A stretch of 64,000 bases of DNA, taken from Pontivivens ytuae. Lineage in GTDB: Bacteria > Pseudomonadota > Alphaproteobacteria > Rhodobacterales > Rhodobacteraceae. Location: positions 1,520,001-1,584,000 of the forward strand of contig NZ_CP064942.1 in assembly GCF_015679265.1 (NCBI RefSeq). The letters run 5' to 3'. The translations under genes were made by a program, and so were the position numbers. Positions 30,289 to 38,147 of this stretch are shown piece after piece. The notes under the pieces are model-generated. The model ran no database searches and was not told where the DNA came from. It saw nothing but the letters and a program-made list of their open reading frames with translations. Position 1 is the first letter of the stretch. Every line of letters begins with the position of its first letter.

Positions 30289-31257
30289 TCAGCCCTCTTG
30301 GCTGGACCCCGCAGCGACGCGTCGAGCCGCGGGCGCCCGTGGAACCGGAGCCTTGTGAGCGGTCGGACGTTGCCGGCGTGCCGTATCGAGCACAGCGGCT
30401 GTGCTGGGTCGCGCGCCCCATTGCGCAGCATAGGCGTCGACGTAATCGGCTTTCGAGACCGAAGGGATGGCGCCGCTCGTGGCCAGGGCCCGGGCGTGAT
30501 CCAGTGCGACGAACCGACTGTGCAGCGTCGCAGGGCTCATATGACAGGCGCGAACGTAGAGGTTGCTCTCACGCGACAGGCCGCGGACCGGCTCCCCCGC
30601 GCCCGGAATGTCGACGACGGCGCCGGCGCGGGCGCCGACCCGGCGCACGGCGAAGTGGGCGTCCTTCAGATCATCGACCCACTCCCAGTCCGGATGCGTC
30701 GTGGTGCGCGCCGGGCCGTCGCACCGTGTGCTGCCGACGGGCAGCCGGCGCCAGATCTGGAAGACGCAGCGGATGCGCACATTGCCATCGGGCCCCTCGA
30801 ACCGCTGCTCACCCAGCATCAGCTCATCTACCAGCTCTAGGCGGCGATCGACCCGTCGGCGCATCGCGTCCGAGCCAAACGAGGCAGGCAGCAGCATCGC
30901 GACAATGTCGGCATGCTCGGCGGCGCGGCTGAGAAAGCCCAGGGCTCCTGCGCCGCTGCGGCCAAAGGGCGGATTGCCGACGACGAGATGGCGCCCCTTC
31001 GGTGGGGTCCAGGTCAGATAATCTGCTTGGATCACCTCCGGCGCGGCCGGATAGAGATCGATCCCGATGCGCGGCGCGGGCAGGATATCGAGAAAGGCCC
31101 CGCCACCGGCAGACGGCTCGATCAGCAGATCGTAGGCCGCCGGATCAACCTGCCGCAGCAGGACGTCGAGGCACGTGCGTGCAAGATCCGGATGAGTGTA
31201 GTGGCGGTCAGCCGAGAGGGACGGCGTCGCGGCGTGGGTAGGCATAGGTTGGTGCAT
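30289..31257 (-). CDS. DNA adenine methyltransferase (NPPF type)
   Basis: A 322-residue class I methyltransferase. SAM-binding motif I is EPSAGGGAF (47-55) and catalytic motif IV is NPPF (95-98), with the order motif I then IV typical of N6-adenine enzymes. The C-terminal 120 residues are Arg/Ala/Pro-rich and unassigned. AGGAG lies upstream of the ATG at 31,257. No restriction endonuclease is adjacent, so it is probably an orphan modifying enzyme of the mobile region. Confidence 0.8.
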   Translation of the reverse strand: MHQPMPTHAATPSLSADRHYTHPDLARTCLDVLLRQVDPAAYDLLIEPSAGGGAFLDILPAPRIGIDLYPAAPEVIQADYLTWTPPKGRHLVVGNPPFGRSGAGALGFLSRAAEHADIVAMLLPASFGSDAMRRRVDRRLELVDELMLGEQRFEGPDGNVRIRCVFQIWRRLPVGSTRCDGPARTTTHPDWEWVDDLKDAHFAVRRVGARAGAVVDIPGAGEPVRGLSRESNLYVRACHMSPATLHSRFVALDHARALATSGAIPSVSKADYVDAYAAQWGARPSTAAVLDTARRQRPTAHKAPVPRAPAARRVAAGSSQEG

Positions 31258-31405
31258 TTTGAACTCCTGTTCATCATCGTGTTCAGGAGGTCCGTTCGTT
31301 TGCCGCGCGACGGAAACGCCGAGGGCGTATTTTTTCGCGGTGAGGTTGATTTTTCTCGCAAGTCTCTGTTCAGATTTGATATTTTTCAACATCACGGACG
31401 ATCTC

Positions 31406-32224
31406 TCAGCCGTGCAGGAACTGCGTGAGTGCACGGCTCGCGTCGGCGCGTCGGACATGTTGCGCACCCAAGTCAGGCGCGACGAGCGTGACCGATGTCG
31501 TAGCGGTCGGCACCGCGCCCGCCCGCCTCGGGCACCACCGCGTGTCCGCATGTGCGATCCGAAGCTCGACTGTGTCCGCGCCGGTTTCGCCGCACCAATC
31601 GTCATAGGCGACCGCGGCGATCCGAATGCGCATCGCCCTCGCGATCCGCTCTAGTGACGGCAACAAGCGTCGCGCTTCCCGGTGCCAGGGTCGGCCGGCC
31701 TCACCGGCCAGAAGGGAGAAGTGATGGGTCAGACGCGGCGTCCGACATGCTCTGACAATGCCGATGCGCATGTGCATCTTAAGATCGGCTTCGGTCCGCA
31801 AACCGTGGAACCAGCTGATATCGAACGTTCCGTACGGCGAAGGCCAGAAGAGATCGCTATAGACGTCCTCCCGCCACTTCCAAACGAGCCATCGCCCCGA
31901 TCGTTCGTCGAAGCCGATGATGTCGAACAGACAGGAGTCTATGAGAGCACGATATCCCGCGTCGATCGCGCGCGACGACTTCGACGCGGCCAGACCGAGC
32001 GAAACGGCCAGTTCGCTGCACAAGGCACGGCTCGCGTGCTGGGGTCGCGGAGCAAACATGCAGTCCCAGTCGTCGGTTTCCCGGCAGGTTCGATGTGCCA
32101 GGGCAAGCGCAAGGCGCATGCCGTGCAACCCGAGACCTGCGTCATGCACCCTCCCCACGAACTGCCCGCTCATCCGGTAACGGTTCGGGCGATCTATCTG
32201 AAGGGTCAGGTCGGTGTGGTTCAT
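31406..32224 (-). CDS. hypothetical protein, possible replication-initiator-like
   Basis: A 272-residue soluble protein rich in Arg, Trp and His (LGLHGMRLALALAHRTC, FDERSGRWLVWKWRED, YGTFDISWFHGL). The alternation of short helices and strands, and the position directly beside a palindrome-rich repeat array, would fit a winged-helix DNA-binding or replication initiator protein, but I recognise no family. The ATG at 32,224 was chosen because the upstream frame has poor composition. It is the first gene of the leftward train. Confidence 0.55.
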   Translation of the reverse strand: MNHTDLTLQIDRPNRYRMSGQFVGRVHDAGLGLHGMRLALALAHRTCRETDDWDCMFAPRPQHASRALCSELAVSLGLAASKSSRAIDAGYRALIDSCLFDIIGFDERSGRWLVWKWREDVYSDLFWPSPYGTFDISWFHGLRTEADLKMHMRIGIVRACRTPRLTHHFSLLAGEAGRPWHREARRLLPSLERIARAMRIRIAAVAYDDWCGETGADTVELRIAHADTRWCPRRAGAVPTATTSVTLVAPDLGAQHVRRADASRALTQFLHG

Positions 32225-32820
32225 AGTCTTGATCTCCGTTTGACGAGAGCGGAAATGCCCCCCCGCGGGAGATCGGATCGCTGTGGCGGATAGAGGAACG
32301 GAAGACGTGGGGTGCGGGCCGCAAAGGATGCGGGCCGAGCTGCAAGTCTCGCGGGATCGTCCCGCATCCGATGGCGATCCACCCGCATCGGCGACCCCCA
32401 AACCCGCGTGCCGGTGCGATCCCGGCTTTCAGGCCTTTGAACAGCCTGAAAAATCTCCGCCTAAAACCCCTTAGAACCTAAGAACCCCCTGGAAACAGTC
32501 GGATCAGGCCGCCGGAAGGATGGGTTCGGCAGTGCGTCGCGCTCGTCCCAGGGAGAGAACTGAGCGTTCCCTCCGCTCCCTGTCAGCGCGCCGCATGAGA
32601 CATCTCCGCTTCGCCTCAACCCTGCGGGGCCTCCCTATCTCGACCGTCAGAGTTGATGACGTCGGGATATAATGGCGTCGTTCCGAGATCTGATTATCGA
32701 CAGCGACAGGCCGCCAGAGGACGGGCTATGAAAAAAAATCGCCATCGAATGCATTTTTTTTGACCTTGGCGTTTCCGTCCAGCCGCTCATGGAACCAACT
32801 CTTGTTCACAAGGGGGCATG
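32225..32820. other. leader-like gap before the palindrome array
   Basis: No convincing gene. The left half is GC-rich with short repeats (CCGCATCC, AAAACCCC). At 32,730-32,760 an A8 tract (ATGAAAAAAAATCG) and a T8 tract (GCATTTTTTTTGAC) stand close together, an AT-rich patch that could be a promoter or leader for the array. A TATAAT-like sequence occurs at about 32,669. Confidence 0.4.
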
Positions 32821-32840
32821 ATGCAGCATCGGCTCTCGTG

Positions 32841-33580
32841 TGAGCCGCCGAACAGGCGGTGGAGGCCAGGTTCGAACAAGCCGCCGTTCTGGTGGCGAGC
32901 GTGGTCTCGATGAGCCGCCGGATAGGCGGCTGAAAAGAAACGGCGACAGGCGTTCGCGCCTTCCCGGGAGTTGTCCGAGAGGCAACTGCGCATGATGAGC
33001 CGCCGAACAGGCGGCTGAGAAAACAAAGGGTCCGGACAAGCGTCCAAGCCCATGCGGTCGCCGGTGCGCCGGCCGCGCCCCTGAGCCGCCGAACAGGCGG
33101 TGGAGGCCAGGTTCGAACAAGCCGCCGTTCTGGTGGCGAGCGTGGTCTCGATGAGCCGCCGGATAGGCGGCTGAAAAGAAACGGCGACAGGCGTTCGCGC
33201 CTTCCCGGGAGTTGTCCGAGAGGCAACTGCGCATGATGAGCCGCCGAACAGGCGGCTGAGAAAACAAAGGGTCCGGACAAGCGTCCAAGCCCATGCGGTC
33301 GCCGGTGCGCCGGCCGCGCCCCTGAGCCGCCGAACAGGCGGTGGAGGCCAGGTTCGAACAAGCCGCCGTTCTGGTGGCGAGCGTGGTCTCGATGAGCCGC
33401 CGGATAGGCGGCTGAAAAGAAACGGCGACAGGCGTTCGCGCCTTCCCGGGAGTTGTCCGAGAGGCAACTGCGCATGATGAGCCGCCGAACAGGCGGCTGA
33501 GAAAACAAAGGGTCCGGACAAGCGTCCAAGCCCATGCGGTCGCCGGTGCGCCGGCCGTGCCCCTGAGCCGCCGAACAGGC
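32841..33580. repeat. array of ten palindromic repeats in a triplicated 241-bp unit
   Basis: The core TGAGCCGCCG(A/G)(A/T)(C/T)AGGCGG starts at 32,841, 32,911, 32,996, 33,082, 33,152, 33,237, 33,323, 33,393, 33,478 and 33,564. Spacing runs 70, 85, 86 and repeats, because a 241-bp block is present three times with near identity. Three repeat variants alternate (loop GAACA, GGATA, GAACA). Each folds as a stem AGCCGCC/GGCGGCT with a five-base loop. The second and third variants continue with CTGAAAAG and CTGAGAAA. Spacers contain their own hairpins, such as AGTTG-TCC-GAGA-GG-CAACT. Open frames across it on the minus strand are by-products of the repetition. Confidence 0.95.
32995..33022 (+). CRISPR. 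type I-F-like repeat motif (non-canonical, no cas genes)
   Basis: This copy is the best match to a type I-F CRISPR repeat: 28 bases, a five-base loop, and the 3' part GGCGGCTGAGAAA. By memory of the I-F consensus about 20 of 28 positions agree, and position 7/19 differs by a compensatory C-G for T-A pair. The neighbouring spacers are 42-58 bases, not the 32 expected, and no Cas gene is within the window. It is therefore listed as similarity, not as a working locus. Confidence 0.3.
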
Positions 33581-33664
33581 GGTAAGTGCGATCCACCACC
33601 TTGCGGGGTGGCGGCGCCAGTGTCGGGACCATCCTCAGGATGATCCTGGGATCGCACTCTTACC
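33581..33664. ncRNA. 84-nt multibranched foldable element after the array
   Basis: The last palindrome runs directly into a structure closed by GGTAAG-TGCGATCC (33,581-33,594) with GGATCGCA-CT-CTTACC (33,649-33,664), 14 pairs with a two-base bulge. Inside are CCACC/GGGTGG and CATCC-TCA-GGATG hairpins, giving a three-way junction. It may be a structured RNA, a replication or transfer origin, or a recombination site. No family is recognised. Confidence 0.4.
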
Positions 33665-33679
33665 TCGATAAAGAGGCAC

Positions 33680-33704
33680 TCCGCCCGCGCTCTGCGCGGG
33701 CGGA
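33680..33704. terminator. perfect 10-bp hairpin after the branched element
   Basis: TCCGCCCGCG and CGCGGGCGGA are perfect inverted arms around a five-base CTCTG loop. It is followed by ACTTGTTCG, a weak T tract, and could end an array transcript running left to right. Confidence 0.4.
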
Positions 33705-33949
33705 ACTTGTTCGCCATCGATGACGTGCAGACGCATAACGCATCTGCTAACGGCACCAAGTCATCACGCAACATCACCTCGACACCCCAAGGAAGCGTCC
33801 TCACCAGGCAACGCCCATCGCTGGAGAGAACTCTCGCATGGAGAGATGGAGGCCGCCTCCAGGATCGCTCGAAAACGCAGCCTGAAATGCGGCGTAAAGC
33901 TCAGATCAAATACAGGGCGAAGTCCAATCCGGCAGACAAGTCCGGCCGG

Positions 33950-34575
33950 GCATGGCTTCGACCGGTCTTGGGAGTATGCGACGGTCTGCCAACTCGTCGA
34001 AGACGGCGAGGACGTGCTCTTCGGTGTCAATTCTCATCGCGCCGAAGCCCACCCGCCGCGCCTTCTGGACGTCCGAGACGATGTCTCAGTCGCAGCGGAA
34101 GATGAAGTCGCTGAAGGGCCACGCGGCCGCCTGGTCAAAAGGGAGGGGGGGGGGGGGCGAGGCTCCCGCGCGCGATGATGCGGTCCCAGACCGGGCCCTT
34201 GTCGGCCAGGCAGAACGGCCGGACCGCGCCCGACCTTAGGCCGAACCGCTCAGCCAACCGGGGCCAGAGGTTGCGCCAGCGGAAGAGCCCACCGTTGGTG
34301 ACGTTGAACGCCTCTCCCGCCGCTTCAGGCGCCGTCGCCGCTCATTCGAAGGCAGCGCCGAGCACGTTTGCGTCCGTGACCTGATAGAGCGCGTCGTAGG
34401 CGCCCTGCAGGCCGGAGAAGTCGAAGGCCACGTCGAGTTCGCGGTAGATGGCGGCATAGACACCGATCACCATCGCGAGGTTCATCGGGTTGCCCACGGC
34501 GAAGCCGATCGCCGCCTCTGGCTTGAACGCCGAGAAGCTCCAGGGCGAGCCCCCCGCTACGAACTTCGGGCACTC
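33950..34575 (-). pseudogene. remnant of a PRISE-type SDR (progesterone 5-beta-reductase-like) gene
   Basis: The C-terminal half of a PRISE-family NAD(P)-dependent reductase can be followed on the minus strand: GFAVGNPMNLAMVIGVYAAI, then a TGA where the family has Trp (AFE*AATAPEAAGEAFNVTNGG), then FRWRNLWPRLAERFGL up to a run of 13 G at 34,145-34,157, a frame change, DFIFRCD*DIVSDVQKAR with a second stop, and a normal ending. The Rossmann half is missing. This gene is dead. Confidence 0.8.
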
Positions 34576-34790
34576 TGCCATCGGTAAGCTCGCGATCAAG
34601 CGGTGGCAACGTGCAGTGTGCTGGCCAGATAGGCCCGAGGTTCTTCACAAGCTGCATCGGCCAGCCTGAAAGTGACCGCAGAGACAGATCCATGTCTATG
34701 GGCGGAGAGCGGTCACTCGCTGCGGAACCCACGGACGGCCGCTTTGGGGCCGAGAGGAGACTGGCTGCGGGGAGCGCCCCGCCCTGAGCC

Positions 34791-36842
34791 TCAGTCGGGC
34801 CTGCGACGGACGGGCGGGACGGGCGGGGCTTCGGCCGCCGCTGTGACGAGCTGCTCCAGATCATGCGCCTCGGCGACACCGACCGCCACCAATTGGCCCA
34901 GCGCCCGATCGATCCGCGCGCGCGCCGGATGTTCTGGCGCGAGCAATCCCGGGTCTTCGACAACGCACGCCTCGAACCATTGCACGACCTGGCTGCCGAC
35001 GCCCGACGCGATCCACAGCTCCGGTGACGTCGTGCGGCCGAACCAGGCCTCGACAGCGTCCAGCAGGAAACCGACATGGCGCGAGCGCGGCGCGACCAGA
35101 AGCAGGTTCATCGTGCAGCGCGCCACGAACACCGTTTGACCTCCGGGCAACATCGGGCGGAGCACGGGAAGGAACGGATCGACCCGGTCGAACAAGGCCG
35201 GCGGCAGATAGCTGTGCGTCCCGTTGATCATCCCATAGGTGTTGAACAGCATCTTCGCGATGACGCCACCGCTCTTCAGATCGATCCGAGCTTCGGCCGG
35301 GTCGCGAGCGCTCTGCCACCGGTTGAGCATCATCAGCCGCGCGACAAGCTTTTCGCGCAGCGCCACCGGCCGCGCCGGCGCACGACTGGTGTGATTGAAA
35401 TAGAGCACGTCAGCGGCATGCTGCACAGTCCCTGCGACCTCGGTGAACGGCGCGTCCGGCAGGTGGGTCACGAACGGCAGATCGGCCGTAAACGACGCAT
35501 CGTCTCCGTCGAGCAGCCGCTCGGCATAGAACGCGTAATACTGCAGATTCCAGTCGGTCAGTTCGCGGCTCAACTCGGCATCGGCCGCATAGCCCAGCCC
35601 ATTCATTCGCCCCGTCCAGTCAATATAAGCCGAGACGATCTCCTGCCGCCAGCCGATCGCTTCTGCAGGCGCCGACCGGACTATCGCTAGCCAGCAGGCC
35701 GCCGCCTTATGATTGGTGTAAAGGATCGGCGACGAAGGGTCGGTATCCGTCTCAGGCGCTTCATCGGCATCGAACTCTTTTGCCGTTACTGATCCCGGCA
35801 CCTGCATCCGGCTGGCCCGGCGCAGATTCGGTCGCTCCTCGGGCCAAGCGGGCCAGTTCGGTTCCGCGCCGCCATCAAGCCAGGCCAGTTCGGCAGCCAC
35901 CACCGCATCGGTCCGGGCCGCTTGCTCCGCTTCGAACGCCGCTTGCAGCGCCTCATCTTCCGGTTGGTAGCTCTTCCAACGCCGCGTCAGGCCGGAAAAG
36001 GCCGCCCGCATCATCGCCTTGAAGAGACGGGGCTCGATCTCCAAGATGCGTGGGACAGCCGCCGCTACCGCGGGGGTTGCCGCCCGGTCCTGGCGTGTCG
36101 CGAGCGCGACCAGCGCATCGCGATCGGCGGTTTTCCCCAGCCGCGCCCAGAGATGGATCAGCGCGAGGATCGCGATCGCCGGGCGGTTGTAGCGCAGCAA
36201 ATCGCGCGATCCGCCGCCGCGATCGGACTTCTCCTCGAGCGCGACCCCGATCACGTCCCGCACCCAGGCTTCGTGTGCTGCCAGCAGCGCGTCGTCGCCG
36301 TCGCGCGCGACGAGCAGCGCCGTCGTAATCAGCCGCGCGGCGCGTGATTGGAGCGCGTCGGTATCGCTGCCATCGGGCACGCCGCCCTTGGCATAGGCTA
36401 CCGCGTCGCGCGCGGTGTCGGCCGTCGCATACTCGCCGCCGTCGACTGCCATCGAAATGCGCGCTTCCATTCCGCTCGCCTGAACCGACACATCGCGCTT
36501 GGCTTCGAGCGCCGCGATATGCGCGGCCTCATCCGGCGGCGACCGGTATTCGAGGTTGCCGTCCTCCCGCTCAAACCAGTTCGCCAGGGTGAGGACGTTG
36601 AGCGCATAGCGGCCGGCGAACTCAGGGTCGCTCAACGTCGCGTGCGCGGCATAAGGTTCGAGCGTCTCGACCGCCGCCGCGAGCGCTGTCCGCAACGCAT
36701 TGCCGACCGGCTCGTCGGCCAGAAAGTTCTGCAGGGTGTCGATTAGCGAATAGCCGCGCGAAGGTCGTGCTCTCAGATCGGCCATGCGCACCGGACCCTT
36801 CGGCTCTTCCTTCAGCCCCAGCCTGTCCAGCCCCGACCCCAT
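34791..36842 (-). CDS. C-terminal fragment of the Avs-like protein
   Basis: A 683-codon frame, 12 bases beyond the TAG and in the same frame as the middle fragment, which is why it is read as a continuation. It is helical, Ala/Asp/Arg-rich, with segments such as LLRYNRPAIAILALIHLWARLG and YTNHKAAACWLAIVRS and a proline-rich end. In Avs-type proteins this place holds the pathogen-sensing part. It could be translated separately from ATG 36,842 or 36,785. Confidence 0.6.
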   Translation of the reverse strand: MGSGLDRLGLKEEPKGPVRMADLRARPSRGYSLIDTLQNFLADEPVGNALRTALAAAVETLEPYAAHATLSDPEFAGRYALNVLTLANWFEREDGNLEYRSPPDEAAHIAALEAKRDVSVQASGMEARISMAVDGGEYATADTARDAVAYAKGGVPDGSDTDALQSRAARLITTALLVARDGDDALLAAHEAWVRDVIGVALEEKSDRGGGSRDLLRYNRPAIAILALIHLWARLGKTADRDALVALATRQDRAATPAVAAAVPRILEIEPRLFKAMMRAAFSGLTRRWKSYQPEDEALQAAFEAEQAARTDAVVAAELAWLDGGAEPNWPAWPEERPNLRRASRMQVPGSVTAKEFDADEAPETDTDPSSPILYTNHKAAACWLAIVRSAPAEAIGWRQEIVSAYIDWTGRMNGLGYAADAELSRELTDWNLQYYAFYAERLLDGDDASFTADLPFVTHLPDAPFTEVAGTVQHAADVLYFNHTSRAPARPVALREKLVARLMMLNRWQSARDPAEARIDLKSGGVIAKMLFNTYGMINGTHSYLPPALFDRVDPFLPVLRPMLPGGQTVFVARCTMNLLLVAPRSRHVGFLLDAVEAWFGRTTSPELWIASGVGSQVVQWFEACVVEDPGLLAPEHPARARIDRALGQLVAVGVAEAHDLEQLVTAAAEAPPVPPVRRRPD

Positions 36843-36854
36843 CTGGTCATGGAT

Positions 36855-38147
36855 CTACCGGGTGCGATCGTCGGCAAGTAGCTGTGGGCTCGCGAGAAAC
36901 GGCGCGAGCGGTACGCGCGCGACAGTGCCGTGCGACAGCAGCACGTCGATCGCGATGAGAAGATAGGCAGCGGCGCTGCCCTCGGGGCCCAATATGTCGG
37001 CGAGCACCGCCTCGACCGGATCGCCGTCATCGAGCCGCTTCTGGCTCCACGCCTCAAGCGCGAGCAGCCCCGAAGCAGCCGCATAATCATCGCCGCGGCC
37101 CCGCGACCAGCCAAAGGTCCAGCCCCAGGGGAAGAAGCGCGGCCCCTCGCCAAAGTCGATCGTGATGCCGTCTTCGCCAGGCTCGCGCCAGTCGGTGCGA
37201 AAGGCGATTGCCTCCTCAACCAGCCTCCGGATCAGCGCCAGTCCTTCGGCCGGCGCCGCGTTCAGCAGGTCGAGAAACGGCGGCTGCGCGGGCGATGGCG
37301 GCAGATAATCGCTATCCGCAAAGCTGAACGCGTTCTCCATCACCCGCTCCCGCCGCCGCTCTTGCTTTTTCTCGATAAGGCTCGCTTGGACCATCGCCGC
37401 CAGCTCGGCCGGAGCGACGGGAGTGATCACACTCGAGAACTGGCGCAGGTCCTCCATCTTGTGATGGTCGCCGTCGCCCGTGATCGCGGTGAGATAGGCC
37501 TTGAGCGCATCGGGTGCGAACGACCCGAGCAGCATCGCCATCAGCCGGAGCTTGGCTACCGTCTGCCGCCGCGCGTCGCTCGCCCAGCGCGCACGACCCT
37601 CAATCCCGGGTATCCTGACCGGCATGTCGCGCAGATCGAGCTGGCACAGCCAGTCGAACAGCAGCCGGGCCGTTCGCTCGGCGAGCGAGGAGAGCACCTT
37701 GAGAAAGATGATCTGAATCTCGACCAGCTCGACCACGGAGCCGATTGCCGACATTGGTACCTCGGCGGCGTGGTCAAACACCCAGCGCAGCACCAGAACC
37801 GACGATCCCGTCACGTCGGTCCGATACGAGCGCGGAAGGTCGACCTTCGATCCATCAGGCAGGGTGATAATGTCAGCAGCCGCCTGCGTCTCGACTGCGA
37901 CGAGCGTCGTCGATAGTTCGGTCAATAGCGCGCCGCCCTCGGCGAGGAGCGAGGCGCTCGACTTTTCGAGCAGATCGATCGCGACTTCGGACCTGACCAG
38001 CGCGAGTATCGCCTGTCGGCGCCACGAACCGTGCGCGCTCGGAGGCGACAGGTGCGCGAGCAGGTCGAGCCAGGCGCTTGCATCCTTGTCCGTCTCGAGC
38101 ACGAGCCGCGCGGCGATCTCGATACCGCGGGCGACGCGCGGCGACAC
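36855..38147 (-). CDS. middle fragment of the Avs-like protein
   Basis: A 430-codon frame that begins in the sequence which would follow the nine-C frameshift (VSPRVARGIEIAARLVL) and ends at an in-frame TAG. It is entirely helical with no enzymatic motif and corresponds to the middle part of the long C-terminal domain. Its nominal start is probably not used in nature. Confidence 0.55.
   Translation of the reverse strand: MSPRVARGIEIAARLVLETDKDASAWLDLLAHLSPPSAHGSWRRQAILALVRSEVAIDLLEKSSASLLAEGGALLTELSTTLVAVETQAAADIITLPDGSKVDLPRSYRTDVTGSSVLVLRWVFDHAAEVPMSAIGSVVELVEIQIIFLKVLSSLAERTARLLFDWLCQLDLRDMPVRIPGIEGRARWASDARRQTVAKLRLMAMLLGSFAPDALKAYLTAITGDGDHHKMEDLRQFSSVITPVAPAELAAMVQASLIEKKQERRRERVMENAFSFADSDYLPPSPAQPPFLDLLNAAPAEGLALIRRLVEEAIAFRTDWREPGEDGITIDFGEGPRFFPWGWTFGWSRGRGDDYAAASGLLALEAWSQKRLDDGDPVEAVLADILGPEGSAAAYLLIAIDVLLSHGTVARVPLAPFLASPQLLADDRTR

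Larger units (their letters stand above)
24042..33704. mobile_element. putative integrative element (tRNA-Pro side)
   Basis: Starting at the integrase beside tRNA-Pro, the region holds an excisionase-like gene, a PemK-like gene, a double-HTH protein, two overlapping tyrosine recombinases, an orphan adenine methyltransferase, an unknown protein and the palindrome array. No conjugation genes are present. The right end is not identifiable here; the array is used as an arbitrary limit and accessory DNA continues to about 47.6 kb. It may consist of two nested elements. Confidence 0.45.

Noticed and set aside
32841..33580. Canonical CRISPR array
   Set aside because: Unit lengths 70, 85 and 86 do not fit any type, repeats vary, spacers are exact triplicates and contain hairpins, and no Cas gene is in the window. 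Only the repeat similarity is kept.
32726..33804. Three long overlapping open frames on the minus strand through the palindrome array
   Set aside because: The 241-bp period is not a multiple of three, so an open unit is open in all three frames; the translations are the same peptide blocks permuted. Composition (Arg/Ser/Ala/His) is not protein-like.
34236..35077. Short minus-strand frames as independent genes
   Set aside because: They are pieces and shadows of the decayed PRISE reductase; the family sequence crosses them.
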